A stretch of 64,000 bases of DNA. Origin: Nitrospira sp. Its GTDB lineage: Bacteria > Nitrospirota > Nitrospiria > Nitrospirales > UBA8639. The stretch lies in the NCBI GenBank assembly GCA_028819435.1, contig JAPPLK010000089.1:62001-126000 (forward strand). The letters are read 5' to 3'. Positions 37,849 through 48,007 of this stretch are shown piece after piece; the stretch's first letter is position 1, and each line of letters opens with the position of its first letter. A program made the position numbers and the translations under genes. Below the pieces are notes generated by a model that saw only the letters and a program-made list of their open reading frames with translations, was not told where the DNA came from and ran no database searches.

Positions 37849-39360
37849 TTAGAAGTTCACCCAGAGTTGGGTATAGCCCCAGGATTGCTCGGAAGCATTC
37901 CCACCACGAAGGTCATCGATAAACTGACCGGGGAGGAAAACCCCGCCGCCGATTTGCCAAGCTACGTGGTTCCCCGGGGTGAAGAAATGGGTATACACCA
38001 CGTCAACTTCTTCTCCAACTTCGGTCGAGTCGGTGCTAGCATTAGGAGCTAAGAATTCAGTTTGACCGGCATGATAGACGCCGTCGGTTGCCTCCTGGCG
38101 TTGAAACAAGTGCCCGGTCACTTCGAAGTGGCTGTCCGCGTTGGGCCGCATTTGAAGGCCGAACGCCAGATGGTTCATGTTCTTCCAGGACATGCGGTCC
38201 ATGTACCCGAAATGAATGTGGTTCGTCGGATACAATTGATCAAAACTTTGGAATTTGCCGTCATTCGGATCCTTGTCCCCGGAGGCCGTGTTGAACTCGG
38301 CGCTCAGGCGGGGCTGCATGGGAACCGGAAGGGTCACGCCACCGTCGATATGGAAGGCAAAGGCCTCGATATCCAAGTTCTTGGGACCACCGGCGGCATT
38401 CGCACCCTGGCCTATTTCACCGAATTGGTAGTAGCCTTCGATCGTGGCGTCAATGCGAGCACTTCCCGCAGCGAACTTCTTGACTGCTCGGCCGCCGAGA
38501 GTATGCCTGGATTGGTTCGCAGGGCGAGGGGCGTTTATCATTCCGCCCGTTCCGCCGTCATGCCAGATGTAGGTGGGTTCCAAGACCACGCCCGCAACCT
38601 TCATAGGCGCCCGCACGAAGACCACATTGCCATCGTCCGTTGCGTCCGTTGCTGGGTTGCTCGCCGTGGAATTAAGGATGCAGTTACCGCCAGTCACGCT
38701 CCTACAGTTTCTCTCAGCCGTGCGCAACCAGCCCAATTCCAAGGTGGTGCTCTTGCTGAGTTTGTAGTTCGCAGTCAACCCGTCGTGACTCCATCCCACG
38801 TTGTTCCAGTCGAAATGCCCGAACATGCGATGGTTGCCCCAGACCACCAGTTGCCGCCCGGCCTTGATGGTCAGGTTCGGCACCAGGAAATTCCTCACCA
38901 GCATGAACGCCTGCCGGGCAAAGATGGTCCCATTCGTACCATTGGCATCAGGTCCCCCTCCTACTCCATCAGGAGCATTGACCCCCCAGTTTTTGGAATG
39001 TTGTCCTTGGAGGAAAAACGTCACATCCGGAGAGATGGAGTAGTTGAAGCCCAACCGCGCCCATTGCTGCACGATGAACGTGTTGTTCTTTGCCGCCCCG
39101 AAGGTGAGGTTGTTCCGGAATTCCGGACGGACACGCAGGTCGCCGGAAATAGTGAGCTTGCTGATGTCGAACAGCTTGCTTTTGGGCGGATCGAATTTAT
39201 GATACGGAAGCAGATCCGGAATCGCGCGCGGCACCGCCGGGACAGCCGAGTTCTTACCCGTGGCCGGCGTCGTTTTCTCGGCAAAAGCCGGAACAGCCGT
39301 GATTCCTGCAAGCAGGACCGCGGCCATTGTCCATTTGATACCGTCATTCAATCGTTTCAT
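37849..39360 (-). CDS. alginate-export-family outer membrane porin
   Basis: Signal peptide; LTISGDLRVRPEFRNN...QWARLGFNYSISPDVTFFLQGQHSKNWG...AGRQLVVWGNHRMFGHFDWNNVGWSHDG; RBS ggaggagtcacaATG. Confidence 0.82.
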   Translation of the reverse strand: MKRLNDGIKWTMAAVLLAGITAVPAFAEKTTPATGKNSAVPAVPRAIPDLLPYHKFDPPKSKLFDISKLTISGDLRVRPEFRNNLTFGAAKNNTFIVQQWARLGFNYSISPDVTFFLQGQHSKNWGVNAPDGVGGGPDANGTNGTIFARQAFMLVRNFLVPNLTIKAGRQLVVWGNHRMFGHFDWNNVGWSHDGLTANYKLSKSTTLELGWLRTAERNCRSVTGGNCILNSTASNPATDATDDGNVVFVRAPMKVAGVVLEPTYIWHDGGTGGMINAPRPANQSRHTLGGRAVKKFAAGSARIDATIEGYYQFGEIGQGANAAGGPKNLDIEAFAFHIDGGVTLPVPMQPRLSAEFNTASGDKDPNDGKFQSFDQLYPTNHIHFGYMDRMSWKNMNHLAFGLQMRPNADSHFEVTGHLFQRQEATDGVYHAGQTEFLAPNASTDSTEVGEEVDVVYTHFFTPGNHVAWQIGGGVFLPGQFIDDLRGGNASEQSWGYTQLWVNF

Positions 39361-39760
39361 TGTGACTCCTCCTGTAAGTTGATTCCCCCCTGCGGGCAGC
39401 GCGTAGTCCTTGCCAGCCCAATATTTATGGTAATTGCTCATTTTTGCTTGCTTTATTATCATGAGTGCAACTTGTTTTATTTAAGACGAGCCTTGTTGCT
39501 GCAAGAAACTTCAGGCTCGTGACTCCGGAATTTTATTGGAACAAGCATTCCCTTATCCTTGTTTTGATTGCACCTCCTTTGTTCAGTAAGTGGCGTAATC
39601 GGGCTGCCTGTTTGTCAGATTGTTACCGTCCACTTAAAATTAGTTGCCAAATATAGGCTACTTTCCATTTTATTGCAAGAGGTTCAAAAAAATTATTTAT
39701 AGAGGGATAAATGCTTCTACCTCCCCTTCACCCCTCCTTACAAAGGAGGGGAAAAGGCGG

Positions 39761-40054
39761 TTACGCGGGTTTGTTTCCTTCGTTGATGCCGGCGGAGGCC
39801 GCGTCGCCTGCGCCTTTGATTGTGTCTTCCGCTTCTTTCATGGATGATTGCAGGTCCTGCTCCACCATTTTGACTTCTTGCTGAATCATATTGATTTCCG
39901 GCTCGACGGACTGCCGTAAATCATCTGCTGTTTCCTTAAACCCCTTGACGGCTTTCCCGACCTGTTTTCCAATCTCCGGTAATTCTTTGGGACCGAACAA
40001 CAGAAAGGCAATGACCAGAATAATCAGGATTTCCATTGCCCCCAGGCCGAACAT
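39761..40054 (-). CDS. twin-arginine translocase TatA/TatB family subunit
   Basis: MFGLGAMEILIILVIAFLLFGPKELPEIGKQVGKAVKGFKE. Confidence 0.92.
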   Translation of the reverse strand: MFGLGAMEILIILVIAFLLFGPKELPEIGKQVGKAVKGFKETADDLRQSVEPEINMIQQEVKMVEQDLQSSMKEAEDTIKGAGDAASAGINEGNKPA

Positions 40055-40216
40055 TGTTTCCCCTCACCCTTGCCCTCTCCCTCTTTCCCGCTTAATGCAG
40101 GAAAGGGGAGAGGGGATTTTTACTTGCCCCCTGCCGCTTTCCTGCTTAATGCGGGAGAGGGGATGAATGCTTCTACCTCCCCTTCGCCCCTCCTTACAAA
40201 GGAGGGGAAAAGATTG

Positions 40217-40537
40217 TTAGGCCTGCCTGGTTTCTTGGGCTTCGGGCTGTGGTGCCGGTACCGCCTGCGGGACTGGTTCTCCGGCCTGTGGCGCCGCAGT
40301 GGGTTGCGCCATGACCGGCTCCGTGATCTGCCCCGGCTGCGGTGCCGCTGACGCGCCCGTGCTTGTTTCGTCCGGCGGCGTCACGTCCATGGCCTCCGGT
40401 TCGTTTATCGACTTTTTGAACCCTTTGATGGCTTTCCCCAATCCTTCTCCCAATTGCGGGATTTTCCCCGCCCCGAAAATGATGAGGACGATGAACAGGA
40501 TGAGCAATAACTCCATCCACCCAAAGGAACCAATCAT
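40217..40537 (-). CDS. tatA: twin-arginine translocase TatA family subunit
   Basis: [43 protein letters not shown]. Confidence 0.92.
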   Translation of the reverse strand: MIGSFGWMELLLILFIVLIIFGAGKIPQLGEGLGKAIKGFKKSINEPEAMDVTPPDETSTGASAAPQPGQITEPVMAQPTAAPQAGEPVPQAVPAPQPEAQETRQA

Positions 40538-40793
40538 GTTTCACCTTCTTGATAGAACTTCAATTCGGCGCACGTCCGATTTTTTCGTTACATCCACTAA
40601 GGCACTATACTAGCACGCATTGGAGATGTCCACAAAAAAGTTACCGTCCGGTCGATTTTTTGGAATTTTTCGGAACGGACATTCCGGCATGGCCAGAGGT
40701 ATGTGTTTCGGTCATTTCCTTCGACTTCATTTCGCTACGCTTCCTTCGACAAGTTCAGGACAGGCTTGTCGAAGGGCGTAACCTGACACCCCA

Positions 40794-43760
40794 CTAGAGA
40801 AAATTGGCAGTAAGTCCGATGAAGAAATACCGACCCAGGACGTCATAGAGACCGGGGAAGGTGCCGCCATTGCCGTAAATACTTGGCCCTGCATCCGCAC
40901 CGGCGATCGGCGGTTCGAGATCAAACAGGTTGTTGATTCCAACCCGAAGACTGGCGTAGTCGGTGAAATCCCAAATCGCAGCCAGATCGAAATAGTGTCG
41001 TTCTTCGAGATCCACTCCGGCGTCGTTCAAGGCTTCGACGCCACTGACGTAACGCCACATGAGACTGGGCCGTACACCCCAGGGCGTGATCCAGGTGGCC
41101 CGCAGATTGTTACGCATCTCCGGGGTCGGTGAGCCGCACGTCAGTCCCCATTTGCCAAGGCAGTCTTCTATCGGCGCGCCTTCCAATTCCTGCTGGTCCC
41201 ACGTCGAGGTGATCGAGAGAATATCATTGAAGTGCAAATGCCCCCATTCACCCACGTCAAGGTCATAGAGGGCGGTGACATCGTACCCTTGCACCTTCTC
41301 GATGGCCAGGTTATCCAACAGGGCCACAATGTGGCCGCTACGGTCCACGTCGGACCCCACCCACAGGTCCCCACTCTGCCCGCGTCTGACTTTGGCGCAT
41401 TGTGCGGCATTGCCGTCCAGGCATTCATCCAGGATAAGCTGCGGGGTCAAATTGCTGATCCCTTTCCGGATTCTGATCGAATAGTAGTCCACGCTGAAGT
41501 TGAACCCGTGCACGAAGCGGGGCGTCCACACCAGACCGAAGGAGTAGGTGTCGGCTTCCTCTGCTCCCAGGTCCGGGTTCCCCCCTTGCAGAAAATTGTA
41601 TTGTCCGGCCGGCGAGTCGGCGACATGACCGAACCGGGCAACCGTGACGCCGCTCCGGGCGCATTCCTCGAAGGTGCGGCCGGCAGCCGTTTGGCCATTG
41701 GTCACGGGACCGCCACAGGGATCGGCAGGCATATCGAACAAGCTGAAACCCTGCGGCTGAAATCGTTCCCGCACGTTCGGTCCACGGATTGCCCGTTGAA
41801 AACTCGCCCGGAACTTGACGCCGGAATTGGTGTCCCAAATTGAACGGACACCGAAAGTGTTGGTTTGCAAGTCGAAATCGTAGTCGGAATAGCGATAGCC
41901 CACGTCCAGCCCCAATTCCTCCGCATAAGGCGCGCCTTCGATCAATGGGATGCCGGCTTCAAAGAAAAATTCCTTTACGTCGAAGCCTCCGCCGACCGGA
42001 TGACTGGCGCCTCCCTGACCGGCCCCGTCGCCGCTACGGTAGGCTGCGCCCGGAGTGAATTGTAAATTTTCTTCGCGATATTCACCGCCCAGCACCACGT
42101 CCACGCTGTTTTCAGCGAAGGGCGACTTGATACCATACCGGCCGAGATGACCGGTCAAGTAACCGGACACGACCGTCTGATCCGTTGATCCTTCGGTAGT
42201 CAACGGTATGGACAGGTAGTTCACCATGTCCGGCGTCACCCCGCCTTCCCGAAAGATATTCCAGGGCACGCAGTTCGGATCGGAGCCATCCAGCACGGAA
42301 CGGCACACGGGTTCACCGGTTCCCGGATGTTCCACCACGTCCAGCGAGCGATTGACCCGGGTGATCGACAGGTCGTTCAGGTAGGTGTTCTTCATGTTCA
42401 CCTTGGAGTATTGATAGTGCAGTTCATAGAACCAACGGTCGCTCAGATCGCCCCGCAGGCCGAACACGCTCCGGTAGGAGGTGTGCCGCAGATCATCTTG
42501 CCGGCTGCCACCCTCGACGTTGCGCCGGCCGATCCGCACCGTCTGCACGTCATCCTTCGTCAGACCATAGGCACCGCATATTGCCTCGAACTGTTGCGGG
42601 GACATGAGGGGATTACCGCAGTTGAGCACGTCAGGGTGGAAGAACGACCCGGAAGGAGCGATCTGAGCTACCGACCGGTCGTCCATGAACATGAACTCGG
42701 TGTAGGCTTCGACCTTGTCATGCACGTCATAGTTCACAAACAGGCCGGCGGTCCAGCGCCGGTCGGGACGTTGGATATAATTCGTCGGGGCATAGTTGTA
42801 GAGCGTGCCGTCCCTGGGCACGAATTGATGACCCTCAACCTTGTAATCCAAATCCTTCAGCCCCCGGCTTGCCTGCCCGCCAAAGTCGGAGAAGGTCCCC
42901 TGCGGTGTCGTGCCCGAACCGCCGCACCCGTCCAGCGCAGATCGGGACGTCAGGCCACTGGTCAAGCTACAAGAGCTGTAATCGCGGGCCCCACGCAAGA
43001 CCGGCTCGATGTTGCGATAGGTCCCGTAAACCGTCACGTTCCCGCGTCGCCCCAGATTTCTCCCCATGACCAGGGAAACATTCGAGATATCGCCATCCCA
43101 CGAAGAGCCAGTGGCCGGTGAATACCCGGCATCCCGGACAATCCCCTGCAACCGGTCGTTGTCGTTATTGTGCTGGTACTGGCTGAACTGGTAATCAAGT
43201 TTGACGCCCTCGAAATCGTCCACCATCAGGAAATTGACTACCCCGGCTACGGCGTCGGCCCCGTAGGTCGCCGAGGAACCGCCGGTCAACACGTCGACGC
43301 GTTTGATCAACGCGCCGGGGATCTGATTGATGTCGGCACCAACTCCCCCCGCGATCGGTGATCCGGACGGAAGGCGCCGGCCGTTGATCAGCACCAACGT
43401 TCGCTTTGCGCCCAGGTTGCGCAGGTTGAGGGTGGCCGTCCCGGTGGCACCGTTGGATACGCCGGCGTTCTGGCCGGAAAACACCTGCGGCAGGATACGC
43501 AACGTGTCTTCCACCCGGACGTTGCCCTGGAACGACAAGGCCTCCGCGTCAATGTGATAGACCGGATTCGCACTGGCCAAATTGGGGATGTGGATGCGGG
43601 AACCGGTTACCACCACCTCTTCCAATCGCACCGGCGCGTCGGCCACTTCAACCTCCGTCGGTTCCTCATTCGCGGCAAGAACCGGCATAACTACGGCCAG
43701 CAGCAATGCCGCACCCACGGCAATCCCTCTCCACGGGACAACCTTATTCGACACGTTCAC
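40794..43760 (-). CDS. TonB-dependent outer membrane receptor
   Basis: RLEEVVVTGSRI; plug SGQNAGVSNGATGTATLNLRNLGAKRTLVLINGRRLPSG; C-terminal barrel; likely GTG start with gaggagag RBS, inboard of MITE copy 2. Confidence 0.95.
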   Translation of the reverse strand: MNVSNKVVPWRGIAVGAALLLAVVMPVLAANEEPTEVEVADAPVRLEEVVVTGSRIHIPNLASANPVYHIDAEALSFQGNVRVEDTLRILPQVFSGQNAGVSNGATGTATLNLRNLGAKRTLVLINGRRLPSGSPIAGGVGADINQIPGALIKRVDVLTGGSSATYGADAVAGVVNFLMVDDFEGVKLDYQFSQYQHNNDNDRLQGIVRDAGYSPATGSSWDGDISNVSLVMGRNLGRRGNVTVYGTYRNIEPVLRGARDYSSCSLTSGLTSRSALDGCGGSGTTPQGTFSDFGGQASRGLKDLDYKVEGHQFVPRDGTLYNYAPTNYIQRPDRRWTAGLFVNYDVHDKVEAYTEFMFMDDRSVAQIAPSGSFFHPDVLNCGNPLMSPQQFEAICGAYGLTKDDVQTVRIGRRNVEGGSRQDDLRHTSYRSVFGLRGDLSDRWFYELHYQYSKVNMKNTYLNDLSITRVNRSLDVVEHPGTGEPVCRSVLDGSDPNCVPWNIFREGGVTPDMVNYLSIPLTTEGSTDQTVVSGYLTGHLGRYGIKSPFAENSVDVVLGGEYREENLQFTPGAAYRSGDGAGQGGASHPVGGGFDVKEFFFEAGIPLIEGAPYAEELGLDVGYRYSDYDFDLQTNTFGVRSIWDTNSGVKFRASFQRAIRGPNVRERFQPQGFSLFDMPADPCGGPVTNGQTAAGRTFEECARSGVTVARFGHVADSPAGQYNFLQGGNPDLGAEEADTYSFGLVWTPRFVHGFNFSVDYYSIRIRKGISNLTPQLILDECLDGNAAQCAKVRRGQSGDLWVGSDVDRSGHIVALLDNLAIEKVQGYDVTALYDLDVGEWGHLHFNDILSITSTWDQQELEGAPIEDCLGKWGLTCGSPTPEMRNNLRATWITPWGVRPSLMWRYVSGVEALNDAGVDLEERHYFDLAAIWDFTDYASLRVGINNLFDLEPPIAGADAGPSIYGNGGTFPGLYDVLGRYFFIGLTANFL

Positions 43761-43797
43761 CCTCTCCTCTAGTATGTAGTCCGCCGGAAACCCTTTC

Positions 43798-43939
43798 AGA
43801 ACCTCTGATTTAGTGTGATAGCGGGATGCAGGGCAAGGCGTCCCGGAGCAAAACCCGAGGCTTATCATCGAGATAGGTGAGGGTTGAGCGAGGACACAAC
43901 GCAGCCCTGCACCCTATAGTGCATTAAATCAGAGGTTCT
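43798..43939. mobile_element. MITE-like element copy 2
   Basis: agaacctctgattta / taaatcagaggttct terminal inverted repeats; core matches copy 1. Confidence 0.85.
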
Positions 43940-43940
43940 T

Positions 43941-45080
43941 TCAATACACACCCGGAAAAATCCGGTACTTGACCCGCGCCTGATACTCCGCCCATTTTTC
44001 GGCGCCGTATTTCTCGGCACAGAACCCGTCATCAAAGCGTTCGCGGAAGACAAACAACGACACGATAAAGATAAAGTAGGTCCACGCCCAGGGATTCGTG
44101 AAGTAGCCGAAAACCAAGGCAATCGACAGGGCAAGGAACCCTTCGCCCATGTAGTTGAAGTGGCGGGCGACACCCCAGAAACCACTGCACAGAATCTTAC
44201 GGTCACCGGCCTCAATGTACTGGGGCTCGATCAGTCCGAGAAACTTGCGGTCGGGCCATCGCTTGAACGTGTATTTCTGATTGTTGGCGCCTCGCGAGAT
44301 GCCCCAACCCAACAAGAACAGCGCCGTCGTTCCGATGAGCCACACAGACGTCGCCGTCGGCGAAAATCCGGGGTCCGGGTACACGGCCATACCCCACAAC
44401 GGAAGGATAAACAGCCACCCGTAGACCACGAGCCCACCCCAGAACAACTTGAAGCCGACACGCTCATGGATCAGGTCGTAAGTATAGAGTTGGACGCGCT
44501 CAAAGACACAGTAATCCAGGATGTACAACGCGAAGAACGCCGCATACAGGAACACGCCGGGGTTGGAGTTTTCCCCAAAAAGCTGGTAGTGGTACACGGC
44601 CCCGGACAGGGCGTTGAGCGCAAACATCGTCCCACCGACGACATAGAAGTACATCTTGACGTCGAAGCGCTCATTGAAGAACGACAACTCCTGGGCCCGC
44701 CCATCCCACAGCGCCAAGAACGGATTTTCCCCCTTGCCCGGCGGCTGGCTGTACACACCGATGATTGCAAAGATGGTGGTAAAGACCGTCCCACCGGCCA
44801 CCGCATAGATCGTGGACCGGTAGAACCAATCACGCGGCATGCCGGTCAACTCGAACGCCCAGACGACCAGCGCGATGACAAACACCAGCAAACCGTTCAG
44901 ACGATAGTGGCGGGGTGCGCCGGTTTCCGGATTGACGACGTAGCCGGGTACTCGCCGTGCAGGTAGAATGATCTGTGCCAGGAAAAATACAGCAAAGACC
45001 ACCAGCGGCGTAAAGAACCCCGCAATCGCTTCCGAGCGCGAAAGTTCGAACAAGTGGCCAATACCCAGCCATTCAATCAT
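43941..45080 (-). CDS. ERG4/ERG24 (sterol reductase)-family membrane protein
   Basis: YRLNGLLVFVIALV, FDVKMY, ISRGANNQKYTFKRWPD, GFWGVARHFNYMGE, RERFDDGFCAEKYGAEKWAEYQARVKYRIFPGVY. Confidence 0.85.
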   Translation of the reverse strand: MIEWLGIGHLFELSRSEAIAGFFTPLVVFAVFFLAQIILPARRVPGYVVNPETGAPRHYRLNGLLVFVIALVVWAFELTGMPRDWFYRSTIYAVAGGTVFTTIFAIIGVYSQPPGKGENPFLALWDGRAQELSFFNERFDVKMYFYVVGGTMFALNALSGAVYHYQLFGENSNPGVFLYAAFFALYILDYCVFERVQLYTYDLIHERVGFKLFWGGLVVYGWLFILPLWGMAVYPDPGFSPTATSVWLIGTTALFLLGWGISRGANNQKYTFKRWPDRKFLGLIEPQYIEAGDRKILCSGFWGVARHFNYMGEGFLALSIALVFGYFTNPWAWTYFIFIVSLFVFRERFDDGFCAEKYGAEKWAEYQARVKYRIFPGVY

Positions 45081-45339
45081 GACCGAATAACCCTTCCTCG
45101 TGGCATGGGCGCGTTCCCCATCCAGGTTCGGCCAGGACTATATCATAATGATTATGTAGATACGATAAGCTGGGTCGTTGGTTCTGTCTCCCTGTCTCCC
45201 CCTCCTGTCATCCTCGACCTGATCGGGGATCCAGCGTCTTTGTTCCTTGCTGTCATTCCTGTATGTGTTCAGTCATTCCCTTCGACTTCGCCCCTACGGG
45301 GCTCCGCTCAGGACAAGCAGGGCGTGCGCCGGCCCATCC

Positions 45340-45828
45340 CTACGAAACCACGATCATGCCCTGCATGCCGCGATGGCCTTTGATGGGACATCGAAAGTGA
45401 TAGACGCCCGGCGGCAAGGTCAGATCGAGTTCGAGCCGTTGGCCGGGAGCCAGGGACATCCCCTGCTCGAGAGAGCCGGCCTGCGGGCCGGATTCCGACA
45501 CGACCCGAACCCGGTGCTGAGCAGAAAAGGTAGTCTGAAAGCGGTGTGTTTCCCGGCCTTGATTCCTCACCACGAGGTGCATGGGCTGCCCTGCCTGCAC
45601 GTCAAACCGAGCCGGTGAGAATCGAAAATCGTCGATGACGATGGTCACGTCCTGATATTCGGAGGAACAAGCCGCGAGAACAAACACGAGGAAGAGAAAG
45701 CATCGTATAAAGCTGTCGCCTCTGACACGGAGTTTGCTGTATAAGCGTTTCCCTCCCGTTTGTAAGGGGAGGTCAGGTGGGGTAGAGGCATTCGTACCTG
45801 GAACACGGGATTTTGCTATTGTGTCCAC
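45340..45828 (-). CDS. cupredoxin-domain lipoprotein (start uncertain)
   Basis: FVLAACSSEYQDVTIVIDDFRFSPARFDVQAGQPMHLVVRNQGRETHRF...GVYHFRCPIKGHRGMQGMIVV. Confidence 0.8.
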   Translation of the reverse strand: MDTIAKSRVPGTNASTPPDLPLQTGGKRLYSKLRVRGDSFIRCFLFLVFVLAACSSEYQDVTIVIDDFRFSPARFDVQAGQPMHLVVRNQGRETHRFQTTFSAQHRVRVVSESGPQAGSLEQGMSLAPGQRLELDLTLPPGVYHFRCPIKGHRGMQGMIVVS

Positions 45829-45958
45829 AGCCTCTACCTCCCCTCACCCCTCCTTACAAAGGAGGGGAATCAATTTGACCACTCCCAGGCCCCGTGCTAG
45901 AGTCGAAGCCCGTGACACGACGACCCGGCTTCCATTCTCCCGTTCTCTTTTCCGTACC

Positions 45959-46747
45959 ATGCTCAAACAAGTCCTGACTATCGCCGGTTCCGACTCGGGC
46001 GGCGGCGCCGGGGTCCAGGCGGACCTGAAAGCCATGTCCGCCAACGGCACCTATGCCATGTCGGTGCTCACGTCGGTTACCGCACAAAATACTACGGGCG
46101 TCACGGCCATTCACGATCTGCCGGAGTCCATCGTCGAAGCGCAAATCGACGCGATCTTTGACGATTTCGACGTGGCCGCGGTCAAGACCGGCATGCTGTC
46201 CTCGGCCTCACTCGCATTCCTGGTCGGCCGGAAGTTGCAACAGTACCACGCGCCCTGGATTGTCGTCGATCCCGTCATGGTGTCGAAAAGCGGGCATGAC
46301 CTGTTGCAGGATGACGCGGTTGACGCCGTGAAGCAGGCCCTCATTCCCCTGGCTTCCGTCATCACGCCCAATATCCATGAAGCCGAACGGCTCACCGGCC
46401 TGACGATCCGGTCGCTGGCCGAAGCCCGGCAGGCGGCGAAGGCGCTTCACCAGCTTGGCTGCCAACACGTCCTGATCAAAGGCGGGCATTTACCGGAACG
46501 CCCCGCCACCGACCTGTTGTATGACGGCCGGTTCTTTCGCATGTACAAAGGCGAATGGATCGACACGCCGCACACCCATGGCACCGGCTGTACCTTCGCC
46601 TCGGCCCTCACCGCACACCTCGCGGCCGGCAAACCCCTCCCCGACGCCGTCGACGCGGCAAAACAGTACGTGACCGAGGCGATTCGTCACGGCTTGGCCA
46701 TCGGCCAAGGCCGAGGGCCTACCAATCACTTCTATTTTCTTTCCTGA
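45959..46747 (+). CDS. thiD: hydroxymethylpyrimidine/phosphomethylpyrimidine kinase
   Basis: VLTIAGSDSGGGAGVQADLKAMSANGTYAMSVLTSVTAQNT; HGTGCTFASALTAHLA. Confidence 0.96.
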   Translation: MLKQVLTIAGSDSGGGAGVQADLKAMSANGTYAMSVLTSVTAQNTTGVTAIHDLPESIVEAQIDAIFDDFDVAAVKTGMLSSASLAFLVGRKLQQYHAPWIVVDPVMVSKSGHDLLQDDAVDAVKQALIPLASVITPNIHEAERLTGLTIRSLAEARQAAKALHQLGCQHVLIKGGHLPERPATDLLYDGRFFRMYKGEWIDTPHTHGTGCTFASALTAHLAAGKPLPDAVDAAKQYVTEAIRHGLAIGQGRGPTNHFYFLS

Positions 46748-46757
46748 GCGCGACGCC

Positions 46758-47540
46758 GTGGCAGAAACCTCCCTTACCTTTCAGGACAGCGAACACAACG
46801 CAGTCGCAGCCATCCTGGCGGAGCCTGAAAGTCAAACAGGCCGTGCCGTCATCCTCTGCCATGGTTTTCTCTCGAACAAAGACAGCCGCACCAATCTCCG
46901 CCTGACGGAACTCCTGGTTGATCAAGGGATCAGCACCTTGCGATTCGATTGGTTCGGAATGGGTGAATCCGAAGGAGAATTCGGCCGGCTCACGGTATCG
47001 ACTTGTTGCGACCAATTGGAACGCGCCATCAGCCTGATGCGTGAACGCGGGTATCATGAGTTGGGGCTGATCGGATCGAGTTTCGGCGGGCTCCTGGCTA
47101 TCCTGGTGGCGCAGCACCATCCTGAACTGCGGGCCATCGGTTTAAAATGCCCGGTCCCGGATTTCCCGGAAATGCTGGAATGTGAATTCGGTCGCGCCGG
47201 GATTGAAGAATGGCAACGCACCAATTATATTCCCGACGTGACGGGTGGAACGACGCCGGTTTTTCTGGATTTCGCCTTTTACGAGAATTGCCGCGTCTTC
47301 AATGCCTATGAAGCCGCGCGCGCCATCAAGAGTCCCGTCCTGATTGTCCATGGAGAACAGGACGAACTGGTCCCCTTCCACCAGATCGAACGATTGAAAG
47401 AGTCCTTGCCCGATGACACAAAACTCGTATTGTTGCCCGAGGCCGATCACCCGTTCGGCAGACCCGAAGACTTTCGTCGGATGACCGTCCACCTGGCAGA
47501 CTGGATGCAGACCCATCTCGCGACGATCAACCGGTTATGA
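46758..47540 (+). CDS. alpha/beta hydrolase
   Basis: VILCHGFLSNKDS; GLIGSSFGG nucleophile elbow; GTG start. Confidence 0.9.
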   Translation: MAETSLTFQDSEHNAVAAILAEPESQTGRAVILCHGFLSNKDSRTNLRLTELLVDQGISTLRFDWFGMGESEGEFGRLTVSTCCDQLERAISLMRERGYHELGLIGSSFGGLLAILVAQHHPELRAIGLKCPVPDFPEMLECEFGRAGIEEWQRTNYIPDVTGGTTPVFLDFAFYENCRVFNAYEAARAIKSPVLIVHGEQDELVPFHQIERLKESLPDDTKLVLLPEADHPFGRPEDFRRMTVHLADWMQTHLATINRL

Positions 47541-48007
47541 GCACGCCGCCCGTCAAATTGACCGAGGAACAACTCGAAGTCTTTCGAGTGCTCTACCCCT
47601 GGTATAAGGAAGAGGTGTTCCGCCGCCGGGAACAGATGATGCGCCTGACGGCTTTCGGCAGCGCGTTTCTGGTGCTGCTTCTCATCACGATTCTCGCACT
47701 GTCCCCGCCGGGTCCCGTTCACCTCACCATCAAGGTCTTTGCCATTACCGGCACAGCCCTGTTCTCGGCCCTGTTTATCTACCTGATCCTGCAACAACGC
47801 GATCGCCACCGCATCGCCAAGCAGACCCTGATCGAGATGGAACAGGTGCTCGGCCTGTACGAAGAAGGCCTCTACCTGGTGGGCAAAGCGTTATACCCCG
47901 AAGACTGGCAAACCGCCTGGTTGAACGACCGGAGCGTGACCGTGTACGTTGCCGTGATCACGGCCTTGACGATTCTCGTCATAGCGTCGATCGTCGGCAA
48001 AGGCTGA
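47537..48007 (+). CDS. hypothetical membrane protein
   Basis: Start overlaps the hydrolase stop; TM segments. Confidence 0.65.
   Translation: MSTPPVKLTEEQLEVFRVLYPWYKEEVFRRREQMMRLTAFGSAFLVLLLITILALSPPGPVHLTIKVFAITGTALFSALFIYLILQQRDRHRIAKQTLIEMEQVLGLYEEGLYLVGKALYPEDWQTAWLNDRSVTVYVAVITALTILVIASIVGKG

Noticed and set aside
38062-39522. 486-aa plus-strand ORF
   Set aside because: Antisense to the porin gene (37849-39360), which has signal peptide, RBS and family motifs; GC-rich shadow ORF.
42327-43121. 264-aa plus-strand ORF
   Set aside because: Shadow of the TonB-dependent receptor.
43761-43868. N-terminal extension of the TonB receptor ORF
   Set aside because: It runs into MITE copy 2; a GTG start with RBS at about 43760 followed by a signal-like sequence is more plausible.
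44160-44966. 268-aa plus-strand ORF
   Set aside because: Antisense to the ERG4/ERG24-family gene.
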